Below the pieces are notes generated by a model, which saw only the letters and a program-made list of their open reading frames with translations, ran no database searches and was not told where the DNA came from. From NCBI GenBank assembly GCA_964403415.1, contig CAYOFF010000001.1:372001-436000 (forward strand): 64,000 bases of DNA. Direction: 5' to 3'. This document shows, piece by piece, positions 29,649 to 42,030 of the stretch. Source of the DNA: CAYOFF01 sp964403415 (lineage in GTDB: Bacteria; Patescibacteriota; Gracilibacteria; Absconditabacterales; Absconditicoccaceae). Position numbers and translations under genes: made by a program. How positions within the stretch are numbered: position 1 is the stretch's first letter; each line of letters opens with the position of its first letter.

Positions 29649-30749
29649 ATGCAAATAGGCATAGTAGGTCTTCCAAATGTAGGTAAATCAACCCTTTTCA
29701 ATGCCTTGACGAGGTCGTATGCTGCAGATGCAGCAAATTTTCCCTTTTGTACGATAGAACCAAATATAGGTATGGTAGAGGTAAGAGATCCAAGAGTGGA
29801 TGTGCTTTCTCAGATCTCTCATACACAAAAGATTATTCATGCAGCAATTAATTTTGTAGATATTGCAGGATTGGTGAGATGAGCAAGTAGTTGAGAGGGA
29901 CTTGGAAATCAGTTTTTGGCTCATATTAGGGAGTGCGATGCTATTGTGCAAGTGGTGCGTTATTTTGATGATAGTGAGGTGGTGCATGTGGAGGGAAAGC
30001 CTGATCCTATGCGTGATGTAGAGATCATCAATGATGAGCTTATGATTGCTGACTTGCAGACGATAGAAAAGAAACTGCCTGAGGTTGAACGTAAACTTAA
30101 GTGACAGGATAAGGATGCTCAAAAACTCGTACCCCTACTTAGACGTATGCAGGAGCATCTTGGTGCGTGACATTTACTTATTGATCTTTCGGATGAGCTG
30201 AGTGAGGAGGAGAAAAAGTTGATTAAGTGATTCAATTTTCTTACATTTAAACCGTTCATTTATGCGCTCAATGTCTCGGAAAAAGACATGTATCATAATC
30301 AAGAAATACAGCAAGAGTTTGCGAAAAACCTTGGTAAACCTGTTGTGGTAGTATGTGCAAAGTTTGAGGCAGATATGATGTGACTGTCTGATGAGGAGAG
30401 AGAGATGTTTGTGGAAGAGATGAAATGAGGCAATGATATCAAAATACCGACATTGGATGACCTTATCTCTTTGGCGTTTGATACCGTAGGATTGATGTAT
30501 TATTTCACAACGGGCGAAAAAGAAACTAGGGCATGGACAATCAAAAAATGATGGACGGCACCGCAGGCTGCAGGAGTTATTCATGGGGATTTTGAGCGTG
30601 GATTTATTAGGGCTGAGGCGGTAACGTACGAAAAATTTGTGGAAGCTGGTGGACGATCTGGAGCAAGAGAGAAGTGATATCTACGTAGTGAAGGAAAAGA
30701 CTATGTGGTCCAGGATGGTGATGTGTTGCTTTTCAGATTTAATGTCTAA
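29649..30749 (+). CDS. ychF: Ribosome-associated ATPase YchF
   Basis: 366 aa, the usual length. This Obg-family protein binds ATP and the ribosome. Motifs: GLPNVGKSTLFNALT (P loop), FPFCTIEPN (switch I region), DIAGLVRGAS, GEGLGNQFL and the nucleotide-specificity motif ALNVSE. The C-terminal TGS domain is present (TRAWTIKKGWTAPQAAGVIH and VQDGDVLLFRFNV). UGA codes the glycines of VRGASSGEG. It is followed after 9 bases by the PH-like protein gene. Confidence 0.96.
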
Positions 30750-30758
30750 CCACTTTTC

Positions 30759-31340
30759 ATGAAGATTTTTTCTAATTTTGATACTAATCTAGAGGATAAA
30801 TTGTGCGAGGAGTATGGGCAAATATTTGGCTCTGATAAGGTTGTGGTGCTACATAAAACGAAACGATATTTGTATCGTCATGTGTGGTTCCCCTATGTGA
30901 TGTTTTTGATTTTCGCGCTCATTGTGACTAATGTGGTATATGGATGATTGTTTTTGCCTGATTCGTTTATCTTGCCTGTTATTGTGGAACGATTACTCTG
31001 GGCAATGGTTGCGGTATACTTCGTGTACACCGTGACACATACGTTCAAATATTACGTAAACTACAAGATGGACTTCTTGGTGGTGACTCCCAAGGAGGTG
31101 ATTAAATATGATCAGGAGGGGGTGTGGCAGAGAAAAGCAGAAAAATTGAGTACAAGACATATCAAGTCTGTGACGGTATCTAAGGATGGTTTTTTGGCGA
31201 GTTTTTTGGATATTTGAAGTATTTATTTTCTTGCGGAAGGGGAGGATGTAAGAGGTATGCTTGCGATTGAGTATGTAGATGCAGTTGAGTGAAAAGAAAA
31301 AATTATCCGTCATATTTTATGAATGGATACAATAGCGTAG
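30759..31340 (+). CDS. Membrane protein with bacterial PH-like domain
   Basis: 193 aa. Two hydrophobic helices (about residues 45-65 and 70-95) are followed by a beta-rich domain whose pattern (KMDFLVVTPKEVIKYDQEG, STRHIKSVTVSKDGFLASFL, GSIYFL) matches the bPH_2 domain of YdbS/YvbH-type proteins. In those, TPxRLIxxxG and the I-dxI motif occupy the same places. The role is unknown; some relatives affect membrane stability. Spacing of 9 bases to ychF suggests co-transcription. Confidence 0.6.
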
Positions 31341-31362
31341 AGGGTTTTACTGTTTGTGAATT

Positions 31363-31998
31363 ATGCGCTTAGCAAAGAGAGTTTTGTTGTGGTGAGGGAT
31401 AATGATATTGTGATTTGTGATTGTGTGAAATGCAATTGTGCTTAGACAATGATTGCCGTATATTCGTGCCTCTCAGGAGAGTTATGAGATGACCTATCCT
31501 GTAGGGATAGTGCTTTGAGCATCAGTCAAAAGTAATGGAACCTTATCGGTATCACTGCAAGAGAGAGTGGATGCTGCAATTATGGCGATTAAGACGTGAC
31601 TGATAAAACAACTACTTATTTCAGGAGATGGCGTAGAAGATGCGGTATATAAGGAGACTCCTGCTATGTATAAGGCTGTTGTAGATGCAGGAATATCTGA
31701 GTATTTGATTGTCGTTGATCCTGCAGGGGTCGATACCTATGATAGTATGCGAAGAGCAAAAGAGTTTTATAAGCTTGATCGTGTGCTTATTTTTAGTCAA
31801 TGATACCATCTTGCGAGGAGTGTGTATATTGCTCGTGGATTGGGTATTGATGCTCGATGACGGGCGGTTGATGGTCACGATCATCTAGATGAATCGTACT
31901 TCTCTGTGAGGGAGATACTTGCGCGTGTCAAAGCGGCGGTGGAGATAGAAGTTATTCACCCGTGGGCTAAGTATGGGACGAGACTGGTTTCTCACTAA
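31363..31998 (+). CDS. SanA/YdcF-like (DUF218) membrane protein
   Basis: 211 aa. An N-terminal membrane helix is followed by a DUF218 domain: VGIVLGASVKSNGTLS, LQERVDAAIMA, LLISGDG, AGVDTYDSMRRAKEF, VLIFSQGYHLARSVYIARGLGID. This order is that of SanA (vancomycin exclusion) and YdcF. The family may act on cell-wall or undecaprenyl-linked substrates, but no reaction is established. UGA codes the glycine of QGYHLAR, a near-invariant position. Confidence 0.85.
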
Positions 31999-32027
31999 TT
32001 TTTTTTAGTATGTTGATAATGTAATAT

Positions 32028-33158
32028 ATGACTGTACGTGTTGTACTCGTAGAAGTGGTTACAGACCCTTACGAGAAGAAGCTTGTGGACCAAAGATTTG
32101 AAGAACTGGAAGAACTTGTGCATACGTATGGCGGTATGAGTGTTGTTCATGTGTTGCAACAAAGAGCAGTACCAGACTACAAAACGTATGTGTGATCATG
32201 AAAGCTCGAAGAGATCAAGGATATGATGCTTGCGGAGGATGCACAGTTGCTAATTATTGGGAATATGCTCAAGCCGCAGCAGATCTATGCCGTCAATGAG
32301 TATCTTAGGAAGTGGAATCTGGCGGCATGGGATAGAGTTGACCTTATTTTGAAGATTTTTGAACGTCATGCAGTCACTACTGAGGCAAGGTTGCAAATTG
32401 AGCTTGCTGCAATCAAACATATGTGACCGAGAATTTTTGGTATGGGTATGGAGTTGTCTCGCCAGTGATGAGGAACAGGTACGAGGCGTGGTATTGGTGA
32501 AACCAATAGTGAAATTATGAAGAGACACTTGGCCAAAAAAGAACGTCAGATAGAACAGCACTTACAACAATATGCACAGGTGAGAGAGTCGCATAGAAAT
32601 GCGAGAAAAAGAAACTCTCTCCCTACTATCTGACTTGTATGATATACCAATGCGGGGAAATCGACGCTTATGAATGCATTGACGCACAAATGAGTGTATG
32701 TGGCAGATAAATTGTTTGCAACACTGTGAACGCATGTAGGTCAACTCTACTTTCCAGCTGAGTCATGAAAGGGTACAACAGTCCTAGTCAATGATACGAT
32801 AGGATTCATGAGAGATCTCCCGCCGCAGTTGATTAAGGCGTTTGCATCGACACTTGAGGATAGTGTAGAGAGTGATCTTTTGCTGCATATTATTGATGCA
32901 CATGATCCTCTTGTAGAAGATAAAATTTCGGTGGTTGATCATATCTTGGATAGTATAGGTGCAACGCAGCAGAGAGTCTATGTGTTTAATAAGTGTGATG
33001 TGATCAATGAGCAAGAACGTGTGCGCTTACAGGAACTTTATGCTGATAAACCGTTATTGTGGATATCTGCTGTAACGGGTGAGGGTGTGGATGCTTTGAA
33101 AGAGTACTGCAAAAGGACACTTTTACGTGATAAATTACTTGATGATAAGATTGGATAA
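32028..33158 (+). CDS. hflX: GTPase HflX
   Basis: 376 aa. It splits stalled 70S ribosomes. An N-terminal HflX domain (VGSGKLEEIK; DRVDLILKIFERHAVTTEAR; QIELAAIKHMGPR), glycine-rich segment (GGGTGTRRGIGET), G domain (GLVGYTNAGKST; VNDTIGFMRDLP; NKCDV) and short C-terminal end are present. UGA is used for glycines in the glycine-rich segment and GLVGYT. rsuA starts inside its last codons, overlapping by 17 bases in another frame, so translation is likely coupled. Confidence 0.96.
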
Positions 33159-33855
33159 GTATCTTGCAAATCTTGGTTTTGGAACCAGGAGTACCTTGCC
33201 GTATATGATTAAGCAATGAATGGTTCAGGTAAATGGAGTGGTGGAGCAACGTCCTGACTGCAAGATAGAACTTGGTGATGAGATAGCTTGGGAAGATATG
33301 ACATTTGAGGTCAAAACTGATGTAACCGTGATATTATACAAACCTGCATGATACGTTTGTAGCGAGGTTGCAGAGGCTGAATATCCTTCGTACAAAGAAC
33401 TTTTGACATGATGTGTATATGCGAATCTTTTGCATGTTGCATGAAGACTTGACGTAGATACGACGGGACTTGTGATTTGTTCGAGTGATGGATGATTTGT
33501 GCATCGTATTATCTCTCCCAAAACACATGTAGAGAAGTCATATCTTGTGACGTGTGCTGAAGCAATTGACGATGCAAGTTTACGTTTGTTGCGCGAGGGT
33601 GTTACATTGGAGGATGGATACCGTACATTACCAGCGCAGACTGAACGTTTGTCGGCTACTGAGTTTCGTCTTATTATTCATGAGTGAAAGTTTCATCAAG
33701 TGAAAAGAATGCTGGAAGCTGTTCGTAATCAGGTCGTCGCATTGCATAGAGAGCGTATAGGTCCATGGAGTGATACAGGACTTTGACCACAGGAATGGCG
33801 TTATCTTGAGCATGCACAAAATGACTTGAAAGATCGACAAAAAAACATAATGTAG
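33142..33855 (+). CDS. RsuA-family pseudouridine synthase
   Basis: 237 aa. An S4-like N-terminus (MIRLDKYLANLGFGTR) precedes the catalytic domain with VAGRLDVDTTGLVI, in which the aspartate is the nucleophile; KSYLVT and FHQVKRML match the RsuA/RluB/E/F family. It isomerises a uridine in rRNA; RsuA (16S U516) is the closest pattern, but RluB-like targets cannot be excluded. UGA codes the glycine just before RLDVDT. Its start overlaps hflX by 17 bases. Confidence 0.93.
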
Positions 33856-33962
33856 CACCGTAGCGTTATTGGTGATATATTTTGTGTTATGGTGTTGAAG
33901 ACTTGCAGGCGGATCGGAGAACAGTATGGTGTGTATGTTTTTAATACTTGGTTCTTCATATT

Positions 33963-34217
33963 ATGTCGAAAACGGAAAAAAGAATAAATAAACGATTAGT
34001 GGGACTTATTATTTGATCTGCGATTATCGGAGCATGATCACTTTCTATGACGCCCAAAGGAAAGTCATTTTTGAGACGTCTTTTGGATCGTGCTCAGAGT
34101 CGAGGAGAGTATTTGGCTGGCATGACGAAGTCTACTTCGAGCAAAGAAGTATCAGATGATAATGTACAGAAAAATGGTGAGGCAGATCAGGGTGATGATG
34201 CCGATCTTGTAAAGTAG
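33963..34217 (+). CDS. Small single-span membrane protein
   Basis: 84 aa. A basic N-terminus, one hydrophobic helix containing two UGA glycines (VGLIIGSAIIGAGSL) and a charged, acidic tail. The pattern (helix followed by TPKGKSFLRRL) resembles YtxH-type small proteins. No function known. It lies in the gap between rsuA and clpC, 95 bases before the latter. Confidence 0.6.
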
Positions 34218-34312
34218 TAAATGCTCCAAAATATACCCAAAAATAGTGAAATGAGCGAGAATTCGTAGACTAAGTCAGGGATCTTTTACTTTGTATATGA
34301 GCAGTTGTGGTT

Positions 34313-36973
34313 ATGGAAAAGCATAATACCTTCAATTATTCGACAGACTATTTGGATGCGGTGAGTCATGCAGGATTGTTTACGTATCATCACGATGAAA
34401 AAATAGTTCATCCCGATCATATGGTTTTGGGAGTATATACGTTTACAAAGAAATATGATTTCTTTGAAGCATTTTGGTCATTTTTGTGATGTAAGCGTCC
34501 GCATTTTTTGCAACAGGTCATGGAGGCTTGGTATCCAGAGTTGGCACAGCTCAAAAAACCTGTTCGTTTGCAGTTGCAGTTGGACCCTATATTTCAGCAG
34601 AGACTAGGTGATTTTATGGAAAAGCCGTCTGCGGTGCAGGTTAATTTTTTGATGTTATTTGCGATTTCACTTGATCATATGTCTGAGGATCTCACGGATG
34701 TGTTTATTGCTGAGCAGGTCAACATAGATCATATGAGAAAAAGGCTTCAAAAGGCGATAGAAATGACGGTGCAGGGTGGAATAGCTGCTACGGATATGTT
34801 TTCTATGTTGCATCATATGGTTAATAAACTCAATTTGGATCTCTCGCATGCGGATATTTTGGTAGATGTGAAAAAAATTAATGATGGTAGTACGACCAAG
34901 GCAACCTCCAAGATGCACCATCATATACAAGATACTCAGCAAATTTGGGATGTTGATCAGCAAATGCCTATTGTGGATCAGGCTATGGCAAGTACTTCAG
35001 ATGGTAAAGATGAAGATATCCAAGTTGAAGATCAGAAACAGTCGTGAGCAGAAGAAAAGAAGCTTACTATAGAGTATTTTGGAACTGATTTGACCAATGA
35101 AGCAAGGAATAATTTTTTGGATCCTGTGATTGGGAGAGAGAAAGAGCTGCAGCAGATGATCTATACGCTCTTGAGAAAAACTAAAAATAACCCGCTTCTT
35201 ATTGGAGAGGCTGGTGTAGGCAAGACAGCTATCGTGGAGTGACTCGCTCAGAAAATTGTTGCTAATCAGGTGCCTGATAAACTCAAAAACAAGAGGATTA
35301 TGATGCTTGATATGTGATCATTGTTGGCAGGTACCAAGTATAGAGGAGAATTTGAGGCTAGACTTAAAGCGATTCTAGAGGAGGTGGTAGATCCTACCAA
35401 TGGTATCATTTTGTTTATTGATGAAATTCATACGATTATTGGTGCAGGGAATGCGGAAGGCAGTGCAGATGCAGCGAATATGCTTAAACCATTACTTTCA
35501 CGCGGGAAATTGCAGCTTATAGGTGCAACGACGTTTGATGAATACCAGAAACATATCGAGAAAGATCCGGCACTCAAAAGAAGATTTCAGGAGTTGTCAG
35601 TTAATGAGCCATGAAGAGATGATGCAGTGACGATTATGAAATGATTGCAGAGTAGATTTGAGGACTATCATGGTGTCAATATTTCTTCTGAGGCTATAGA
35701 GAAGGCGGTGGATTATAGTATTAGGTATATGATGAACAAGTATTTGCCTGATAAGGCTATTGATATCATTGATGAGGCATGCGCAAGAATATCTACATTG
35801 AGCGAAAAACTTAAGGTCAATGATGAGTATACGGGCGTAGAAGATAAGATCAAAACCGTCAAGAAGCAGATTGAAAAGGCTATTGATAAACAGGATTACT
35901 TCAAGGCAGCAGAACTCAAAGAAAAAGAAGAGGAACTCAAGAAACAACTAAAGTCCATGAGACAACAACAGGTATTACCTAGGGATTTGAGGCCTACTGT
36001 GGAGATTATGCATGTGTGACAGGTGCTTGCGGATAAGATGTGAATTCCTGTACATCAGGTCACAGAGTCTGAAATCCATAAACTCGCAGGACTTGATACG
36101 CATCTCAAGCAGTTTATTAGAGGACAAGAAGAACCAGTAGAAAAGGTTGTCAAAGCTATCAGGAGAAACAGACTCTCACTGGTTCAGCTCAATAGACCCA
36201 TTGCATCGTTCCTATTTCTAGGGCCATCGGGCGTTGGGAAGACATACCTGGCAAAATTATTGGCAAAAGAATATTTTGGTGATGAGAAAGCGCTTATTAG
36301 GGTAGATATGTCTGAGTTTATGGAAAAATATTCAGTATCTAAATTAATTGGTTCTGCTCCGGGGTATGTGGGATATGAGGAGTGAGGAGTACTTACTGAG
36401 CAAGTGAGAAGAAAGCCATATAGCGTAGTATTGTTTGATGAAATTGAGAAGGCAAGTCCTGATGTGCTCAATGTCCTTTTGCAGTTACTGGATGAGTGAC
36501 ATCTCAAGGATAATAAATGAAGATGGATAGACTTCAAAAATACGATTATTATTCTTACATCCAATATTGGATCAGAAGAATTTGGCAAAAAGCTCGCAAA
36601 AATCGGCTTTGGTCCTAAGGATGAGAAGAAATGAGACTTTCCTGAATTCAAACTGGTGCAGGAGCGTGTTTTGGAAGAAGCAAAAGAGATGCTGGCTCCT
36701 GAACTTATCAATAGGCTCAATGCTATGATTGTTTTCCATCCTCTTTCTAAGGATGTTTTGGCAGATATCTTTCAGCGTAAACTTGATGAGTTTTACGCAC
36801 AACGAAAAAAGAAAAATGGTATCAAACTGCCAAAATATACCAAGCAGAAGGTAGATGAAGTGATTGAAAAAGTGTATGATCCGCAATTCTGAGCACGTCC
36901 TCTCGAGAGATATATTTATGATGAGATTGAGCCTACGTTGATTGATCAGCTTATGAAGTTGGGAACGGTTTAG
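34313..36973 (+). CDS. clpC: ClpC/ClpA-type AAA+ unfoldase
   Basis: 886 aa. The N-terminal Clp_N-like region (about 1-200) is diverged. The first AAA+ module has GEAGVGKT (from about residue 298) and LFIDEIHT. A short middle domain at about 495-560 contains a UVR-like coiled coil (DYFKAAELKEKEEELKK), as in ClpC, not the long ClpB type. The second module has GPSGVGKT and LFDEIEKA. The sequence AKIGFGPK in that module resembles the IGF/LGF loop that docks on ClpP, so proteolysis with ClpP is likely; no clpP gene is in the window. UGA codes glycines in GVGYEEGG, DEGHL, NKGRW and FGARPL. The start may be GTG 34307. Confidence 0.93.
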
Positions 36974-36983
36974 GTATATGATT

Positions 36984-37919
36984 CTAAGTGGTGGTGGGTG
37001 TGAGTTTCTTTGGGTCGTAGGTGCGTACTCATAGGATTCTTTCTCGTGCCCTGATTTTGTCGAACCAGGGTCGTCATCTAGTAAGAAATGTTCGTGTTTT
37101 CCCGAAAGGAATGTATACTCTTACCGTGTATGTTTCTGCTAGTTTGTAGATGTATGCGTTGTGTACATCTACAAAACTTTGGAGCTCTACCTGAGATCGT
37201 TTGGGAAGCTTACTGTACGTTTCAATAAGTTTTTGAATAATAAGATGATCGTGGGTTGCAAAGGCTATCTTTTGTGTGTTTTGTCATCGTATCCATTGGG
37301 CTACGTCAAGATAGTTTTGAGAGACCTGAGATCGTGATGTGAGATCATAGTTATTGTAGAAGCCTTTAACGAGGCGTAGTGACGGTATTTGGGTTTCGAA
37401 AAGAGGCTGTAATAGTTCTTGGTAGGAGGTAATATTTGCAGAAATACATAGACCTATTTGTTGTGATGAGAATCCGTTTTCTAGCAGCTCTTTGTAGAGT
37501 TGCACAGTCTCTTGAATGATATGACGTGTATGTGTATTTCATGTCGCTGATGTTGATTTGACGGAGTGGTATGTGCGATCGGAGGTGTCTATTCGAACAA
37601 AGATGTTGTGCGCTTTTGCATAGGAGCAGAACTTACTGAATTGAGTGTATAGCTCGTTTTTTGAGAGTAGATATTGTCAGAATTGATACAGTTTTATGGT
37701 GATATCGTTCTTTTTGTGTGTATCCTGATTGATCTGTGTGAGGTCGTTGATGAGGCTATAATACGTAGTGTAAGCATCCTCTATCTCTGCTGGAGAACGT
37801 GAGACAAGAGGAAGATATGATGCGCTACATGCGATGTTGTGTGCTGTGTTGAGATTAATTATGCGCTTGAGAACGTTATTCTTAGAAATACCAAAGAGTT
37901 TTCAGAGGAGATTTCTCAT
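36984..37919 (-). CDS. Proline dehydrogenase-like protein
   Basis: 311 aa. The family barrel is recognisable: ITIKLYQFGQYL, AHNIFVRIDTSD, LCISANITSYQELLQPL (in place of the QAYL segment), SLRLVKGFYNN (for RLVKGAY), IAFATHDH (for ATHN) and TVRVYIPFGK (for VRVYVPYG). Family members oxidise proline to pyrroline-5-carboxylate using FAD and pass electrons to quinone. No P5C dehydrogenase is nearby. The changes at ATHN and RLVKGAY make full activity uncertain. UGA codes glycines including QFGQY. It is downstream of the ABC exporter and converges on clpC. Confidence 0.78.
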
Positions 37920-37935
37920 AGAGTTTCAGCATATA

Positions 37936-39678
37936 TTAAAACATTAGACCACTTTGTAGTTCAAGCATTTTTTGGTAAGCTCATCATGATTGTGCAAGGT
38001 GTTCGTGAGTTCCTGTTTCTAGAACTTGTCCTGAATCAAATACTATAATTTCATCGGCCTCTTTGACAGTTTGAAGCCTATGTGCAATGATAATTACGGT
38101 ACGACCCTTGAATAGTGTATGTAGAGATTCTGTGATAGCTTGCTCTGAGATGCTATCCAATGCAGAAGTGGGTTCATCCAATAAAATAATATCTGGGTCC
38201 CTCAAAAAGAGTTTAGCAATAGCTAATCTTTGTTTTTGTCCTCCAGAAAGTCTTACTCCTCTTTCTCAGATTTCGGTGTCAATGCCTTCGCTTAATGTGT
38301 AAATAAACTCACATTTTGCTGCCTTTATGGCTTCTTCAATTTGTTTTTGAGTAACGTTTGATGGTGATCCATGGAGGAGGTTTTCGCGTATTGTGCCATC
38401 AAAAATACTTGGATCTTGTGAGAGATAGCCAATATGTTCGTAGTATGATCTTAGACTTACGGCAGAGAGATCTTGGTTATCAATAGATATGGTTCAAGAT
38501 TGTGGTGATAAGTATCATGCGATGAGTTTCATGAGTGTTGATTTTCCAGCTCATGAGATGCCGACTAATGCTGTTTTATGTTTTCCCTTGATTTTGAGCG
38601 TGAGTTTATCAAAGACGTGAGTATCTTTAGGGTTGTACGAAAAGGTTATGTTATTCAGTAGAATGTCTCCATGTTGGAATGTGAATGTGTCTCATACATC
38701 ATATCATTTCATCACAGGAGTATTTATACTATCAAATGTGTCTCGTAGCCTTGTAATGTGAGGTATGTTTTTGGTAACCGTGTCGATAAGACTTATTCGA
38801 TCGTCAAAAACCTTCTCGCACAAATAGAATACGCTTATTAAGCCTATAAAATCGGTAATACTAAGGTGATTGGTTAGATAGCCACTTCCGAATGCTAGAA
38901 TAGCAGCTATTCTTCATGCATGTACAAGAATTTTGGGTAATAACTGTGAACCTAAGTATACTCTTGCGATTAATGCATCATAGTATGCTCGTATGGGGCC
39001 GTATGCCTTGAGTGTAGCAACTTCTTGCTCTCATTTGTTATTGTAAAGAATCTCAAATTTTGCCATTAAGATCTTGACGATGTTTCTGTTGAAAGCTAGA
39101 AAATTTTCTCTTTTCTCCACTCTTCGTTGTTGTCCTCGGTTGGTTGATACTGCCGAAATGCTTACAGCAATTAACACACCTATTCCAAAAAACGGCAAAA
39201 AGATGGGCTTGATAAGATATACTACAAATGAGCTAGAAACGAGTACTATGATCCCAGAAGATCCTCTCACAAATAGTTCTCGTAGAACGTCTAATCGTGA
39301 TTGTATACCTTGTTGAATAATGCTTATCATCTTTCAAGTTCATATTTTTTCGATGTAGTTGTTGTCGAGCGTAAGATATTTTTTTGCGTATTTTGCGGTG
39401 AGATCTGTTGCGCCGTTGGCAAATACAAGCCTTTGTCGAGGTCTGGTAAATATGAAGATGATGACATATAATAGACATATTGCAGCGTATCGTGTGGTGT
39501 AGGTGAAGATGTTTTGTGTATTTCATTCCTGAATTAATTTTACAATTTGTTGTATGAAAATAACGATAGATGTCGAAAAAAGACCTGTGAGACAGGGAAG
39601 GAAACATGATTTCAAAAATATAATTGGTTGTCTTCTGACAGGCTCGAAGAGATTATGGAGGAATGATGCAGAAGACAT
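37936..39678 (-). CDS. ABC exporter, fused membrane and ATPase domains
   Basis: 580 aa. Six membrane helices in the first ~320 residues are followed by an ATPase domain: GISGAGKST (Walker A), YLSQDPSIFDG (Q loop), LSGGQKQRLAIA (signature) and IILLDEPTSALD (Walker B). It is a half-transporter that works as a dimer, similar to MsbA/LmrA; substrate unknown (lipid, glycan or peptide). UGA codes the glycine of the Walker A motif (GISGAGKS). The ftsK stop is 12 bases upstream and the PRODH-like start 17 bases downstream, so the three minus-strand genes may form one unit. Confidence 0.9.
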
Positions 39679-39690
39679 GGTATAATTTAA

Positions 39691-42006
39691 CTAGATAAGA
39701 ATGTCTCTAGGTTTTGCTCATTCTTGTGGTCAAACAATTCATCTCTCTTCTAGTATGTCGATAAGTCTTGCGGCGCGAGGGAATCCTATGCCGAGTTTGC
39801 GTTGCAGCATAGTTGCAGAAGCTTTTCTGGTTTCTGAGATAACTTCTACTGCTTGATTGATGAGATCTTCATCATCGTCTGATACGTCTCATCATGAGCC
39901 TGCGTACTCTCCTTTGCTTTCGAGAATGCGAACAATTTCTGGGTGATAAATATCTGATTCGCTGAGATTATGCATATATGTTTGCTTGATGGCTTTGACA
40001 ACAGCTTCTGTCTCTGCTGTGGATACGAAGGGGCATTGTACTCTTACAGGGAACTTTGTTTTGGGATCCATATAGAGGAGATCTCATTTTCATACAAGAT
40101 CTTCGGCTCACATCATATCGAGAATGGTTCTACTATCGATTTGAGAGACGACGCCGAAAGCTATTCTTGTAGGAATATTTGCCTTGATTAAGCCAGTGAT
40201 CACATCAACACTTGGTCTTTGTGTAGCTACGATAAGATGAATGCCGACTGCACGGGCTTTTTGAGCTATACGTGTAATGTAGCTTTCGGTATCTTTTTTG
40301 TTGCCGCTCATCATAAGATCTGCGAGCTCATCTATGATGACGACGAGGCGATAAAGTTTTTCTTTGTCGGTACACTTGTCATTGTACTCAGCAATATTTC
40401 TGCTGCTTTTGTTTTTGAGGAGCGTGTATCTTCTTTCCATCTCTCCAACTGTTCGTTTGAGCACTTTGATTGCTTTAGGCGGCTCGGTGATAATAGGGGA
40501 GAGCAGGTAGGGAATTCACTCATAGATACTTAGTTCGACTTGTTTTGGGTCGACCATAATAAATTTGAGCTCGGCAGGCGAGTTTTGGTAGATGAGCGAT
40601 AAGATAAAGTCGTTGATCCCAACTGACTTACCAGATCATGTCGCTCCTGCTACGAGCAAATGTGGCATATCTTCGAGTGATTTGACGATATGTGATCCTG
40701 TAATATCTTTGCCGACCGTAAGGTTGGTCAAGTTATTTTGCATGGATTTAGTGAATTCCATCCCACTGAGAATTTCCCTAATCATCACCATTTGTGGCTT
40801 GGGGTTGGGAATCTCTATACCTACACTGTCGGTTCCTGGTATGGGGGCAAGGATTCTTAGGGATTTACTTTTGAGGGCTAGTGAAATATCTTTTTTGTAC
40901 CCTTCTATTTTGGTAATTTTGACGCCAGCTGCGGGTTTGATTTTGATCTGTAGGACTGTTGGTCAGATGTTACATCCTTCGATATCTACTTCGAGATCAA
41001 ATTCGTGAAGCTTGTTTTTGACGGCCTCGGCTTTTTCGAGGAGCCAATCTTCATCTATGGTGAGATCTGCATTTGGATTATGATCGAGAAGATTGATATC
41101 AAATGTAGGTTTGTCAGCTGGAAAACTTACGTGAAGCTGTTTGAGCATATGATCATCTTCTTTCTTTTGGATGGCTTTTGAAAGCTTGTCTTTGAGGAGC
41201 GATTTGATGGTATTTTTGTCGTGTCCTTCGCCGTTTTTTACAGCTTTTGCGATGTCTTGGGCGATGCCTTTGATTTTTTCTTCTTCTTCGTTTTCTTCTT
41301 CCTCCTCCTCCTCCTCCTCTTCGTCTTCTTCGTATTCCTCCTCTTCATCTTCTTCTTCATCGGCGGTACGCTTCTTCTTGGATCCCTTTGACTTGCCGGA
41401 GATATATTTACTTGCTATGCCTTCAAGACGTACGTGAGGAAGCCTGATATTGTAGTAAATGCCTCGTCGTATAAGTGTGACACAGAGGGTTACAATAAAA
41501 AACCCTTTGATAGCTAGCTCGGAGCCCCCAAAAAGTCGATCTCATCACCAAAGACCGATATATCCTAACCGTCAGCCATTTTGCTCTATAAGAAGTCTTG
41601 TTGTTGAGGTTATGGTAGTGGGAGGGAATTGGCGCTCTAGGAGTGGGAAGTCGAGAATTGCGGCGACACTTACAAGTGCGGCAAAGCAAAACTTAAAAAG
41701 AGCAGTTGTGTAGAGCCTTGTATTGATGAGAATTGCTGCTCCAATGAGAGCCAGGAATGCAAAAAAGATGAGACTTCATTTGTCTCCTACGAGTTGTGTC
41801 GCAGGATATGAAAGAAACTCAAAAATGGGTGACTGTTGGGCCAAAAATAACGAAAAAAAGTATAATCCTCCTACGAGGAGGAGGATAACGCCAAGTTTGT
41901 ATCTGTCGAGTGCAAACTGGTTTCTTTTGTATGATCTTCTTCTAGCCAAGATTTGGAGGTAATGAGTAAATCTCCTGCATCCTAGTGATGTTTTGTGATA
42001 TCTCAA
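39691..42006 (-). CDS. ftsK: DNA translocase FtsK/SpoIIIE
   Basis: 771 aa. Four or so membrane helices occupy the first ~165 residues, then a linker with a highly acidic run of about 30 residues made of Glu and Asp (encoded at 41277-41363). The motor has GATGSGKS (Walker A, about residue 455), RLVVIIDELADLM (Walker B) and HLIVATQRPSVDVITG. The C-terminal gamma domain (ASATMLQRKLGIGFPRAARL) recognises KOPS sequences. It pumps chromosome ends through the division septum. UGA codes part of the glycines, including one in the Walker A motif. The neighbour on the upstream side is rsmG. Confidence 0.96.
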
Positions 42007-42030
42007 CCATATTTTGTCGAAATGACTGTA

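Noticed and set aside
40592..41437. Two plus-strand frames opposite ftsK, including a poly-Ser stretch
   Set aside because: They are antisense readings of the FtsK motor and acidic linker, which have clear family motifs.
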